Shown piece by piece: positions 21,036 to 30,250 of a DNA stretch of 64,000 nucleotides (positions within the stretch are counted from its first letter, which is position 1; each line of letters starts with the position of its first letter). The DNA lies in assembly GCA_958295955.1 (NCBI GenBank), contig OY282420.1:2060435-2124434 (forward strand), read 5' to 3'. The notes under the pieces are model-generated. The model did no database searches. It was not told where the DNA came from and saw only the letters and a list, made by a program, of their open reading frames with translations. The position numbers were made by a program, and so were the translations under genes. Origin of the DNA: an uncultured Bryobacterales bacterium (GTDB lineage: Bacteria > Acidobacteriota > Terriglobia > Bryobacterales > UBA6623).

Positions 21036-22532
21036 TTACGGCTGCGCGTCTTCTTCTGCCTCGACGTGCCAGACGATTTGCTGCATATCGGTCTTCGGCG
21101 GCGGCGGCCAATGATGCCCGCGCTGGCTCGACAGGCCGCGGTTGGCGCCCAAGCGGAAGCGGCGGTCGGGGCGGCCTTGCAGGCGGCCGTCCGCTGCCCA
21201 GGCTTCGTCGCCTCCGTAAAGTCTGTCGATCAGGTCGGCTGTAAGCTCTTCGAGCGCCGCGGCATGGGCCGCATTGCCGGCCAGGTCGCGCAACTCGCGC
21301 GGGTCGGCCTCGACGTCGAACAGTTGCCGCCGATTCCCCGCCGCGTAATAGATGAGCTTGTAGCGGCCGCGGCGGATCATGCGCGTGGCGTGGTCTCCCT
21401 CGCCAACCTCCCCGTAGAGCAGATCGCGCCGCTTTTCGCCGACCAGCGACAGCCCTTCGACCGAAGCCGGGATGTCGATTCCCGCCAGATCGAGCAGAGT
21501 GGGCATGACGTCCTGCCAACCGGCGATGCGCGCGTCGATGCGGCCCCGGCCTGTCCGCTTGCAGCCCGCGGCGCCGGTCAGGATCAGCGGAACGTTCGCC
21601 GACGGCTCGTAGAACAGCTTCTTGGCCCACATGCCGTGATTGCCGAGCATGTCGCCGTGGTCGGAGGTGAAGCAGATGACCGTGTTGTCGAGCAGGTCTT
21701 CCTCGCGCAGCGTGCCGATCACGACGCGAAGCTGATGGTCGATATGGGTACACAACGCATAAAACGCTTGCCGCGCGGCGCGGATCTGACGCGGCGTCAT
21801 GTGCGCGGCGCGGGCGCGGACCGCCTGCAGCGAGTAGGGCAACTCGCCGGACGCCCATTCGCCGCTGCACGGCTCGTCGACGTCGCCGGCGGCATACATG
21901 TCGAGATAGGCTTGGAGCGGCACGAGGGGCGGGTGCGGGTGGCGGTAGGAGAGAAACCAGAACGCCGGCTTGCCGCGCTCGCGGCGCTTGATCGCGCGGA
22001 CCATCTGCGCGGTCGCCCAATTCGTAGCGTGCGTATCCTCGGGCAGGGGCCACGGGCGGGTGTTGTAGTCGTTGTTGCTCATCCCGTGGTCGAATTGCCG
22101 GCCGGGAAAGCCGCGGTCGCCCAGAAACATCTCGTAGTCGTCGATGACGCCGTATTGCGTGCGCCCTTCCTCGTCGAGGATCACGTCGTCGAAGCCGATG
22201 CGGCTGCGCTGCGGATAGACGTGCAGCTTGCCCACGGCGTACGCTTGGTAGCCCGCGTCCCGAAAGGTTTGCGCCAGGGTCGGCAGCGCGGGCATCGGCT
22301 TGGTCTCGCCGAAATCGCGGTCGCCGTGCTTGCGCGGGCTGACGCCGGTCATCAGCGTGCGGCGCGCGGGGATGCAGACCGGGCATTCGCTGTAGCAGTT
22401 GGTGAAACGCGCGCCGCTGCGGGCGAACTCGTCGAGGGTCGGCGTCAGAATCGACGGATGTCCGGCCGCGCCCAGCAGCGCGGCGGGCCAATGGTCGGTC
22501 GTAATCAGCAGGACGTTCGGCTGTCGAGGCAT
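21036..22532 (-). CDS. Sulfatase (choline-sulfatase/arylsulfatase-like)
   Basis: A 498-residue sulfatase without a signal peptide, hence probably cytoplasmic, unlike the Tat-exported one at 11.7 kb. The core starts NVLLITTDHWPAALLG. The formylglycine motif is CIPAR (Cys53, Cys type). FTSDHGDMLGNHGMWAK supplies the later metal and active-site residues. I placed the start at ATG 22532 (MPRQPNVLL). Longer upstream reading would run through the tRNA-Sec gene and is rejected. Confidence 0.9.
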   Translation of the reverse strand: MPRQPNVLLITTDHWPAALLGAAGHPSILTPTLDEFARSGARFTNCYSECPVCIPARRTLMTGVSPRKHGDRDFGETKPMPALPTLAQTFRDAGYQAYAVGKLHVYPQRSRIGFDDVILDEEGRTQYGVIDDYEMFLGDRGFPGRQFDHGMSNNDYNTRPWPLPEDTHATNWATAQMVRAIKRRERGKPAFWFLSYRHPHPPLVPLQAYLDMYAAGDVDEPCSGEWASGELPYSLQAVRARAAHMTPRQIRAARQAFYALCTHIDHQLRVVIGTLREEDLLDNTVICFTSDHGDMLGNHGMWAKKLFYEPSANVPLILTGAAGCKRTGRGRIDARIAGWQDVMPTLLDLAGIDIPASVEGLSLVGEKRRDLLYGEVGEGDHATRMIRRGRYKLIYYAAGNRRQLFDVEADPRELRDLAGNAAHAAALEELTADLIDRLYGGDEAWAADGRLQGRPDRRFRLGANRGLSSQRGHHWPPPPKTDMQQIVWHVEAEEDAQP

Positions 22533-22582
22533 CTGCGTTCCGTGGGAATCGCCGGGGAAGCCCCCGCGTGCGGGGCCGGCGC

Positions 22583-22677
22583 TGGCGGAAGCTAGTGGGA
22601 GTCGAACCCACCTTTGACGCATAACGCCAAACAACGGTTTTGAAGACCGCACCCGACACCGGCCGAGATTAGCTTCC
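22583..22677 (-). tRNA. selC: tRNA-Sec (anticodon TCA)
   Basis: A 95-nt selenocysteine tRNA on the minus strand. The acceptor stem has 8 bp (GGAAGCTA with TAGCTTCC), longer than normal tRNAs. The D stem is 6 bp with wobble pairs. The anticodon loop is CTTCAAA with anticodon TCA, on a GCGGT/ACCGT stem. A long variable arm pairs about 7 bp (TTTGGCG with GCGTCAAA). The T arm is GTGGG TTCGACT CCCAC. The discriminator is G and CCA is encoded. All are hallmarks of bacterial tRNA-Sec. It implies selA, selB and selD elsewhere in the genome; no selenoprotein gene is visible in this window. Confidence 0.96.
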
Positions 22678-22773
22678 GCGCAAACGATTCTACCAGCCGG
22701 CCGAGACCGCGCCGGAAGCGGCGCTTGCGCGCGAGGCTTCGGCTGTGTAGGCTTGGATGTCCGAGCGAATCGC

Positions 22774-23505
22774 ATGGCCGAGTACGATGCAATCGCCGAA
22801 CAGTACCGGGACTCCAAGCGGCTGCCCTTCCGCGAAGTCATCGAGCGGCGCACGCTGTTCGAGTTGCTGGGCGACATCCGCGGGAAGACGGTGCTCGACT
22901 TGGCCTGCGGGGACGGCTTTTACACGCGCCTGCTCAAACAGGCCGGAGCCGCCGCCGTTACGGGCGTGGACCTCTCCGCGGAGATGATCCGACTGGCGGA
23001 ACGCGAGGAGCAGGCGCGTCCGCTGGGGTGCAAGTATCTGCAGCGGGACGCCGCCGCGTTCGAGCCGGCCGAGCCCGTCGATCTCGTCGTTGCCACGTAC
23101 CTGTTGAACTACGCTCGAACCGGCGGGCAGCTTCGTGGATTCTGTCAAGTCTGCTACGACGCGCTGCGGCCGGGGGGACGGTTCGCGGGCATCAACGACA
23201 ATGTCCGCAATCCTCCGCGGGGAACCGGATTGTGGTCCAAATACAGCTTCGAGCGCTCGTGCCCGTTTCCCCCGAAAGAGGGGGACGCGATCGTGTACGC
23301 GATCGTCAACCCGGACGGCAGCCGATTCGAGTTCAAGAATTTCTACCTCTCGCCCGAGACCTACCGACGGGCCTTCGAATCGGCAGGCTTCCGGGATTTT
23401 CAATGGGTCGATCTGTCGTTGAGTCCGGACGAGCGGGACAATCCCTTCTGGGACGATTTCATGACCAACCCGCCGATCGTTGCCTTTTCGGCATCGAGAC
23501 CGTAA
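22774..23505 (+). CDS. Class I SAM-dependent methyltransferase
   Basis: A 243-residue methyltransferase with the Rossmann SAM-binding motif I VLDLACGDGFYTRLL, acidic motif II VTGVDLSAEM and a post-motif region LRPGGRFAGIND. Such proteins methylate small molecules (UbiE/ToxA-like fold); the substrate cannot be told. ATG 22774 (MAEYDAIAEQY) fits the family start; an upstream TTG at 22753 is possible. The gene stands alone on the plus strand between selC and the AT-richer protease segment. Confidence 0.88.
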   Translation: MAEYDAIAEQYRDSKRLPFREVIERRTLFELLGDIRGKTVLDLACGDGFYTRLLKQAGAAAVTGVDLSAEMIRLAEREEQARPLGCKYLQRDAAAFEPAEPVDLVVATYLLNYARTGGQLRGFCQVCYDALRPGGRFAGINDNVRNPPRGTGLWSKYSFERSCPFPPKEGDAIVYAIVNPDGSRFEFKNFYLSPETYRRAFESAGFRDFQWVDLSLSPDERDNPFWDDFMTNPPIVAFSASRP

Positions 23506-23564
23506 GACGCAAGCGCAAAAGAGACCGCCGCCGCGGATACGTTGGTCAGCTTGGCGCGTGACAG

Positions 23565-24501
23565 CTACGCACCCTCGACGACAATGGCGCTTGCCTGATT
23601 CTTGACCCACAATCGACCATTGCTACTCATGATAGACTTTAGTGCAGGACCCATTTCGAAGGCTATTGTTGACAAATGATAGAGTGTCAAGACCTCATCT
23701 TGAAAATCTTGATCTTCTTCTAGATCAATTACTTCAAGCCCTTGCGACCTTGCTTCATCCCGACCAATTCTTCTACCATGACTCTTGTGTTCATCACCAC
23801 TAAAGTACCCGGCAACTTCCTTTGCTCGTTTGGCTGAATCAGGACGATTCAGAAAACATATATCTCTGTAACCAATTCTGCACAATATTTTGACCGTATG
23901 CAATCGAATTTCGAGCTTCTTGGAGCAATGCAGGCCCAAATGAACGCAATACGGGAGCCCAGGCATGAGCGAGAATCGGATTGCGAATGATGTCCCGTTG
24001 TGCTTCTGCAAATTGCCCAACTATTGAATGGGAAGAATACGGCCTATCGCCAACTATGAGTTGCGGATCCGTTGGCCCTAGCTGACTTTGTCTCCCCATA
24101 ATAATTCGGTCGCAAGCCAGGCTGATCATAGTCCCAGCAGACATTGCATAGGTTGGGATCAACACATCTATAGCATTATATTTACTGCGAATGTAACTCA
24201 CAATTGTCTGTGCAGATTCCACCAATCCACCGGGAGTATGCAGGATTAGTAGAAGTCCCTTTTCGAAGTCATGGCCGTGAACACCGGCCATGTACCCGTT
24301 TATATCTTCCGTATTTATGGAAGTGAAGAGACCGGGAACTTGAGGCTTCTGGAGGAATCCCGATGCGTAGTAAAGAATATTTCTATCGTATATTCTTGCG
24401 ATCTCAGCTATCGACCGATGAGATCTTTCAGCTATGAACGCACCCCTGCCTTCAGGTTCGACTTGTTCCAACTCATTCTGGAGTTCAGCCCAAGTCGCCA
24501 T
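23565..24501 (-). pseudogene. Clp-fold serine protease (SDH family), frameshifted
   Basis: The 5' part (24501 to about 23850) reads as a Clp/SppA-fold protease: HTPGGLVESAQ oxyanion region and AMSAGTM with nucleophile Ser121. It then hits a TGA at 23841-23839. Shifting one base near 23847 lets the protein continue as RPDSAKRAKEVAGYF and EHKSHGRRI to 23565. That tail carries the His expected for the Ser-Asp-His triad, so the truncated 220-residue product should be inactive. It could be a true frameshift mutation, a sequencing error or, less likely, programmed. Base composition is clearly AT-richer than both flanks, suggesting transfer. Its start overlaps the preceding small gene by 17 bases. 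Confidence 0.75.
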
Positions 24502-24718
24502 GCGAGTTTTTGGTTACTGTGAGCCCGATCGGGTTATCCCAGGAGTATTTTGGACAGTAAACTTCGGTAACTTCGGGAGAATCCGATAAGTCAGCAAGTT
24601 TCATATACTCCTCATACTGCTGCACAGCTTTCTGGATGGCATCTACGATCTCGGCTTCGGTTGGCCGTATTTGCCTATCTACTTGATCTGAACGCTTGGT
24701 TCGCTCTTTCTCTGCCAC
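24485..24718 (-). CDS. Small hypothetical protein upstream of the Clp-fold protease
   Basis: A 77-residue, highly charged protein with no recognised family, beginning MAEKERTKRSDQVDR with a helical middle (EAEIVDAIQKAVQQYEEYM). The start is GTG 24718, preceded by GAGGT at SD distance. The end overlaps the protease start by 17 bases, so the two are probably translationally coupled and functionally linked. It shares the AT-richer composition of the protease gene. No membrane segment or signal is visible. Confidence 0.65.
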   Translation of the reverse strand: MAEKERTKRSDQVDRQIRPTEAEIVDAIQKAVQQYEEYMKLADLSDSPEVTEVYCPKYSWDNPIGLTVTKNSHGDLG

Positions 24719-24861
24719 GGTCTCATCACCTCGATGCGCCTGAACTCATTCGTGCGCTATTTACAGTAATCCGACTCTCCCCTGCAATATAGCGAAACCG
24801 TTCGAGCCGAACAAGCACAAAGCGAAGAAAATTTCGGGCCGGCGATTTTGCGGCGGCCCGT

Positions 24862-27800
24862 TCACAAGGCGATCTCCGCGTCGGGTTCGCCTGCGGCCAG
24901 CGCATTCATCCAGGCCAGACAGAGTTCCTGCGAGCGGTAGCGGCGGTACGCCCGGGTTTCCCGACGCTCGACGATGGGGAAGGTCGAGAAGACGTGGCGC
25001 GCGTCCGCGCGGTCGGTAACGCCGTAGAGGTGAAAGAAAACGGCGTCGAGCTTGGCGCGCAGGCGCCGGCGGCGGTCTGCGCCCCACGGAAAAGGCGGCC
25101 TCGCAGCCCCGGATTCGTCCACGTAACCCATATCGCGGGCGAAGGGCGCCATGTCGCGGGCGGTGTAGGTCAGCTCCAGCACGGCCTCGCAGACGATCTC
25201 GCCGGCCGTCTTCGGGCCGAAACGGACAGTCTCGTAACGCTCCGGCGGGACAACGGGCAACTGCTCGACGATGTACCAGTTGAGATGCTGCCCTTGAATC
25301 TTCCGGCGGGCGACATAATCGAACGGAACGGAGTTGAAATTGGCCAGCAGGAGCGCGGCGTCCGCCGGATGCCCGCCGTCCCGCTCATCCAGCGAAACGA
25401 CGGGAAGCGTATTCCCCGCGCCGACGCCGGGGATCAACGCCGCAATCATGGAGCGCACATTGGTCGGCGCGGTCACGTCCTTGAACGCAAGCAGATACGG
25501 CGCATCCGGGAACGACGTTTTGCTTTGCAACACCCAAAACTGCGGGTCGGGCAGCCAATCCGGGTCCCGATGCTGCGCCGGGGTAGTCGGCTCGGGCTGC
25601 GCGGGCCGATGCACGTTCTCGGGGTTGACGACGACTCTTGCGGCGCGGTGGTCGAACGCCTGCACCATCTTGCCCTCGTAGAGCGGAACCCACTCGCCCG
25701 CCGGACTGTCGTAGCGGTTGCCGCCGACGGGCCAGGCGCCCTCCTTTTCCTCAAGCTCCTCGCGCGTACGGAAGAGGCCGGAGTCGAGCGAAATGTCGAA
25801 CATGCGGCTATATTTCACCGGCCACGCCTTCGCTTCCTTGCCCGACGAACGGTCGACCAGCACCGGCAAGCGGCCGTAGATCGCCGTCGTCAACGCGGCA
25901 TCGCGGCGGGTGAGGAAGATCGGCGCAGTTCCGGTGTTCGGGTTGACGCGGGCGAAGTCCGCCGCGGTCAGCGGGAAGCGGCGCTCGGGGTCGTCGAGTT
26001 CGGACACGTCCTGAAGGAAGAAAGCGCATTGCGCCGGATCGGGCATTGGAGACGGGCTCGCAACGAAGACGCAGAATTTGAAGCGGCTGTCCACGTCCGG
26101 GAAAAAGGGCGGCGCATCGTACCGCGTGCGGCGGTTCTCGAAATCGTAGAGCGCCCGCAACCGCCCCTCCGCCGCCACGCCCTTGAAGAACCGCGCCGCC
26201 ATCTTGTCTGAGGCGATGCCCGACGGCGTGAGCAGCCCGACCATGCCGTCGGGCTTGACGAGCGCCAGGGCGCGCTCGACGAACAGGGAATAAAGGTTCA
26301 CGTCGCCGCCGGACAGCAAGGGATAGTCGCCGCATGTCCGCGCCATGCGGATAGCGGCCGTCACTCGTTCGCCGGCGGCGGCGTAATCGTCCGCGAGCGG
26401 GTCTGCGGCCTTGCATAGATCGGCGATCATGCGCTTGCGGTCGGAGGCGCGCCGGGCCAAAGCGATCTCGCGGCGGCGCGCCGCGAACCATTCGACCTGT
26501 TGCAGCTTCATCCGGTCCCAGGGCGGATTGCCGATCACAACGTCGAAACCGCCGTGCAATTCGGCGCTTTTCCATTCCGACCACACGCCGGGAAACGCCG
26601 CCTGCCAGTTGAGAAAGCGTTCCTCGGCGACGAGAGTCCGCGCTCTCGCCAACAATCCGGCGAACCGCTCGCCTTCCGCCCCTTCCTGCAAGACCTCGAC
26701 TTTCCCCAAGGCAACGTCGATGGGATCGCCGAACGCGCCCATGAAATAGGAGTGCATCGCCGCCTTGTCTTCCCGCTCGCGGACGTTCAGCCACTCGAAG
26801 GCATGAATCAGGGAGAGAAAGGCATTCAGCGGCGCCGTCATCTCCTCGACCTCGGCGAAAATGTCGGCGGAGCGGTGCGCCTCGGCGATCTCGGCGTCGG
26901 TCAGCCCCTCGATGATCTGCATGGGAGACGCCGAACGGGTGGCGCGGTTCACCGGTCCGCGCAGAAAAAGCGTCCCTCCCCGGTCTTCCGCCTTGTCGAT
27001 GCCGTCCCGCACCCAGGAGCCGAACAGACTGTCGCCGCAACGCAGATGATGATCGAGGAAGCTCAGGGGCGCGCCGACCGTGAAGGTGTGCAGCCAGAGC
27101 GAGACCTTGGCCAACTCCACCGCCATGGGGTTCTTGTCGACGCCGTAAACGCAGCGTTTGAGCGCCATGCGCCGGACGATGTGGCGGTCGTCGAGTTGCT
27201 CGGCGTCGACGGTCCAGCCGCGTTCTTCGGCGTTGGCCGCGATCGTGTTGCGGATAACGTCGATCCGTTCGGTCAACGGCGAGACGTAGCCGTCGCATGC
27301 GGCCTCCGCCTCGGCCACGGCCGTGAGCACCCGGTCGGCGAGATGGTCCACGAGGTTGACCAGGAAGTGCCCGGAACCCATGGCCGGATCGCAGATTTTC
27401 AACTCCAGCAGCTTCTCGGCCGGGTCGAGCCGCTTCAACCGGCCTATCCCGCGCTCGTCGGGCAGCCGGCTTGCCGCAAGCTCGGCGGCCTTTGCATCGA
27501 AGGCGTCCTTGCGCGCCCGGGCCAGAGGCTCGATTGTTTCCTCGACGATCAGGCCGACCAGATCGTCGGGCGTGTAGTAGCTGCCCGAGCCCTTGCGCGC
27601 GAAGATGTTGGGGCGCACCGCGATCCCTTCGCCGCTGCGGACGATTTCGTGTTCGAGAAGGCGCTCGTAGATCGACCCGAGTTGCTGAACGCCGAGATCG
27701 CGGTAATTGATGTAGCGGCGGCCGTCGGGCGTCTTCTCGAAAGAAAGCGCGTCGATAACGTCGGCCATGACCCGGTCGCCGAGGCGAATAGCGGCGAGAA

Positions 27801-28947
27801 GCGGCGTGCGCTCGCGGTCGAAAAGCCCGCCGTTGTAAGGCGGCAGTCCGATCGAGGCGTCGCCGTCGTCGATGGCCCGGCAAAGGTCGTCGAAAGCGGA
27901 CCAATAGCGGGCGGCGGTTGCGGAAAATACGTCGTTGCGGTTCTTGCGCCGCATGACGTCGCCGCGCACATTCTTGCGCAGAGCGTAATCGTTGTAGCGC
28001 GCGTCGCGCACGGGCAGCAGGTCGCGGTCTTCGGCGTAGAGGATGAACAGCAGACGGTAGAGCAGGATCAGGGCGGCCTCGCGCACCTCCGGCAACGGCG
28101 CATCCGGCGCGGCGGCGGCGATGGCGCGGGCAAGATCAGGGAAAACTTTGTCGAAGACCAGATCGAAAAGGCCGGCGGCGACGCGCTGTTCGTAGAGCCG
28201 ATTTTCCTCTATGGCGCGTTGATGGAACGTGCGCGGGTCGGCGGGGCCGGGAAGAAACGCCTCGCGCCGGAAGACCAATGCAAACACCGTCAGCCAATGG
28301 CGGCGGCCGTGCTCGCCCAAAGCGAACAGATCGCCGCTGCGGGCGGGAATGTCGAGGACCGCCGCAAGATCGATCTCGAAAAACTGTTCCGAGACCGAGC
28401 GCGCGCCGGAGAAGTAGAGCCGCCAGCGGGCGCCGTCGGTGAGAATGCCCCAGCGCAGCTTGCCGGTCGTCAAATCGTCCACGCGCCGCAGATAACGAAG
28501 CATCTGCGTCGAGGGCGCGGTTTCTTCGCCGCGCCGCTCGGAGCGGCGGTCGAGCGGACGCCGCCAGCGCTTGGACTCGACGATCGCCGCGCCCAGCTCG
28601 TAACGCTTCCATTCCTCTACGAACAGGTTGGCGCGGACTTTTGCCTCGGCGTCCGCGAACAACAAACCGTCGGGCACATCTTTCCGGCCGCGGGCGCTGA
28701 GGTTTTGCTGCCACAGACTCGCCGTCCATCCGAGGCGTTCGAGAACGGGCCGGATCAGATCGTCCTCGGTCTGGCTCTCGTTCGGCGCCCCCGCGAGCGG
28801 GAACCGCTCGAAGATCGCCCGTAGATCGCTTTCGAGAGCATCGAGCGCCTCGTGGTCGAAGTTCCGCCAGTCCGTCGATTCGGTGACGGTTTCCCGCAGG
28901 AAATCGTTGGCGAACAGACTGCCCCGAAAGATGTTCTCGCTGCTCAC
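24862..28947 (-). CDS. Type IIG-like restriction enzyme / Eco57I-family methylase
   Basis: A 1361-residue single-chain restriction-modification candidate. The N-terminus has a PD-(D/E)XK pattern (Pro92-Asp93 in DVPDGLLF and Glu124-Ser-Lys126 in AIVESKRW), consistent with a nuclease domain. The central N6-adenine methylase has motif I DPAMGSGHFLV (520-530) and motif IV NPPW (807-810). The C-terminal part, with AHQ-like repeats of target-recognition type (YLLAFKDVTAPTNVRS), probably reads DNA specificity. The GTG start follows GGAGG. No DISARM or BREX partners are adjacent. It lies 143 bp upstream of the small protein/protease pair on the same strand. Confidence 0.88.
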   Translation of the reverse strand: MSSENIFRGSLFANDFLRETVTESTDWRNFDHEALDALESDLRAIFERFPLAGAPNESQTEDDLIRPVLERLGWTASLWQQNLSARGRKDVPDGLLFADAEAKVRANLFVEEWKRYELGAAIVESKRWRRPLDRRSERRGEETAPSTQMLRYLRRVDDLTTGKLRWGILTDGARWRLYFSGARSVSEQFFEIDLAAVLDIPARSGDLFALGEHGRRHWLTVFALVFRREAFLPGPADPRTFHQRAIEENRLYEQRVAAGLFDLVFDKVFPDLARAIAAAAPDAPLPEVREAALILLYRLLFILYAEDRDLLPVRDARYNDYALRKNVRGDVMRRKNRNDVFSATAARYWSAFDDLCRAIDDGDASIGLPPYNGGLFDRERTPLLAAIRLGDRVMADVIDALSFEKTPDGRRYINYRDLGVQQLGSIYERLLEHEIVRSGEGIAVRPNIFARKGSGSYYTPDDLVGLIVEETIEPLARARKDAFDAKAAELAASRLPDERGIGRLKRLDPAEKLLELKICDPAMGSGHFLVNLVDHLADRVLTAVAEAEAACDGYVSPLTERIDVIRNTIAANAEERGWTVDAEQLDDRHIVRRMALKRCVYGVDKNPMAVELAKVSLWLHTFTVGAPLSFLDHHLRCGDSLFGSWVRDGIDKAEDRGGTLFLRGPVNRATRSASPMQIIEGLTDAEIAEAHRSADIFAEVEEMTAPLNAFLSLIHAFEWLNVREREDKAAMHSYFMGAFGDPIDVALGKVEVLQEGAEGERFAGLLARARTLVAEERFLNWQAAFPGVWSEWKSAELHGGFDVVIGNPPWDRMKLQQVEWFAARRREIALARRASDRKRMIADLCKAADPLADDYAAAGERVTAAIRMARTCGDYPLLSGGDVNLYSLFVERALALVKPDGMVGLLTPSGIASDKMAARFFKGVAAEGRLRALYDFENRRTRYDAPPFFPDVDSRFKFCVFVASPSPMPDPAQCAFFLQDVSELDDPERRFPLTAADFARVNPNTGTAPIFLTRRDAALTTAIYGRLPVLVDRSSGKEAKAWPVKYSRMFDISLDSGLFRTREELEEKEGAWPVGGNRYDSPAGEWVPLYEGKMVQAFDHRAARVVVNPENVHRPAQPEPTTPAQHRDPDWLPDPQFWVLQSKTSFPDAPYLLAFKDVTAPTNVRSMIAALIPGVGAGNTLPVVSLDERDGGHPADAALLLANFNSVPFDYVARRKIQGQHLNWYIVEQLPVVPPERYETVRFGPKTAGEIVCEAVLELTYTARDMAPFARDMGYVDESGAARPPFPWGADRRRRLRAKLDAVFFHLYGVTDRADARHVFSTFPIVERRETRAYRRYRSQELCLAWMNALAAGEPDAEIAL

Positions 28948-29082
28948 GCGCCGGCGGCCTCCGGGTCGAACTTTCTTGCCGCGTCAGGCGGCGCCCGCGG
29001 GGGCGCCGGCGATTGCTTTGCGCGGCAGGCCCGGACGGTGCGCGTTTTTCATCGGCATGATTCGATCTTCAGCGAAGCCTGC

Positions 29083-30144
29083 CTAGGCGATGTGGGCGCC
29101 TTGCGTCTCCACGTACACCGCGTAGAGGCTTTGGCTCGCCGTCATGAAGAGGCGGTTGCGCTTGGCGCCGCCGAAGCAGACATTCGAGCAGATTTCGGGC
29201 AGCTTGATCAGTCCGATGCGGGCGCCGTCCGGGGAGAAGACGTGTACGCCGTCGTAGCCGTCGCCCACCCAGCCGGCCGACGACCATACGTTGCCGTCGA
29301 TATCGCAGCGGATGCCGTCGGCGTTGCCGGCCTGGTCGAAGCCCTCCATTTTCATCGAGACGAAGCGCTTGCCGCCGGTCAGCCTGCGCCCGCCGGCCAC
29401 GTTCCAGACCTTGATCTCGCGCTCGGCCTGGGGATAGTGCGAGGCGCCGGTGTCGGCAATGTAGAGCTTTTTGTAGTCGGGCGAGAAGCAGAGGCCGTTG
29501 GGCTTGTAGAGCTCATCGGTAACGAGCTCCATTTTGCCGCTTTGTCCGTCGAGGCGATAGACGGCTTCCTTGATCTCGAGCGGGCCTTTGTTGCCCTCGT
29601 AGTTCATCAACGAGCCGTAGCCGGGGTCGGTGAACCAGATGTTGCCGTCGGGGTCGACGACGACATCGTTGGGAGCGTTGAGGCGCTTGCCCTTCCACTC
29701 GTCGGCCAGAACGGTGACGGAGCCGTTGTGCTCGTAGCGCACCAGGCGGCGGTTGCCGTGCTCGCAGGAAAGTTGGCGCCCCCGCCAATCGAAAGTGTTG
29801 CCGTTGGAGTTGCCCGAAGGGTGGCGGAAGATGCTGACATGGCCGTCTTCTTCAAGCCGGCGAAGCTGCACGTTGTTGGGAATGTCGGAGTAAACCAGGT
29901 AACGGCCGACGGCGTTCCAGGCCGGCCCCTCGGCCCACAGCGTGCCCACGTGCAGGCGCTGAATCGGAGTATTGCCGAGTTTGTACTTGTCGAAGCGCTT
30001 ATCGAGAGAGACGATGTCCGGGTCGGGGTAACGGGTCGGGGTCGCGTTGGTCCAATCGCGCTGCGCCCGGGCGGCGAGCGGGGCGGCGGCCGCAGCGGCG
30101 GCGGCGCGCAAGAAGGAACGGCGGTTCGGGTCGGTTTTTTGCAT
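29083..30144 (-). CDS. SMP-30/gluconolactonase-family protein, Tat-exported
   Basis: Six-bladed propeller lactonase-like protein, probably hydrolysing sugar lactones in the periplasm. The N-terminus is a twin-arginine signal (NRRSFLRAAAAAAAAPLAA) cut near ARAQ. The metal-binding residues of SMP-30 are visible: Glu in WAEGPAWN, Asn in NAPNDVVVDPDG and Asp in GNADGIRCDIDG. I chose ATG 30144 from the signal peptide; longer upstream starts run through a divergent promoter region. 353 residues, full length. Divergent from the alpha/beta hydrolase, 106 bp apart. Confidence 0.88.
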   Translation of the reverse strand: MQKTDPNRRSFLRAAAAAAAAPLAARAQRDWTNATPTRYPDPDIVSLDKRFDKYKLGNTPIQRLHVGTLWAEGPAWNAVGRYLVYSDIPNNVQLRRLEEDGHVSIFRHPSGNSNGNTFDWRGRQLSCEHGNRRLVRYEHNGSVTVLADEWKGKRLNAPNDVVVDPDGNIWFTDPGYGSLMNYEGNKGPLEIKEAVYRLDGQSGKMELVTDELYKPNGLCFSPDYKKLYIADTGASHYPQAEREIKVWNVAGGRRLTGGKRFVSMKMEGFDQAGNADGIRCDIDGNVWSSAGWVGDGYDGVHVFSPDGARIGLIKLPEICSNVCFGGAKRNRLFMTASQSLYAVYVETQGAHIA

Positions 30145-30211
30145 GGCGAAAGAGACTTTAGCAGACCCGGGCAGCGGTTGCGCAACCCGCCCCGGCGCCC
30201 CGCGGCTGCGA

Positions 30212-30241
30212 TTGCTTCGGCAACGCCGGCGGGCGTATCCT
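30212..30241 (+). promoter_or_regulatory. Candidate promoter of the alpha/beta hydrolase gene
   Basis: TTGCTT (30212-30217), an 18-base spacer and TATCCT (30236-30241) resemble a sigma-70 promoter. The -10 ends 9 bases before the ATG at 30251, so the transcript would be nearly leaderless; no SD is visible. Confidence 0.4.
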
Positions 30242-30250
30242 GGCTGCATT

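Noticed and set aside
22533-22877. N-terminal extension of the second sulfatase
   Set aside because: It would translate straight through the tRNA-Sec gene; the sulfatase core begins naturally at MPRQPNVLL.
23839-23841. TGA in the Clp-fold protease as a selenocysteine codon
   Set aside because: The sequence after the TGA in the same frame ends within about 12 codons and has no family similarity; the homologous continuation is in another frame.
22583-24830. Integrative element attached at selC
   Set aside because: No duplicate of the tRNA 3' end, integrase or excisionase was found on either side.
24994-28824. Long plus-strand frames opposite the restriction-methylase gene
   Set aside because: Antisense shadows of a gene with clear methylase motifs; no conserved motif or SD of their own.
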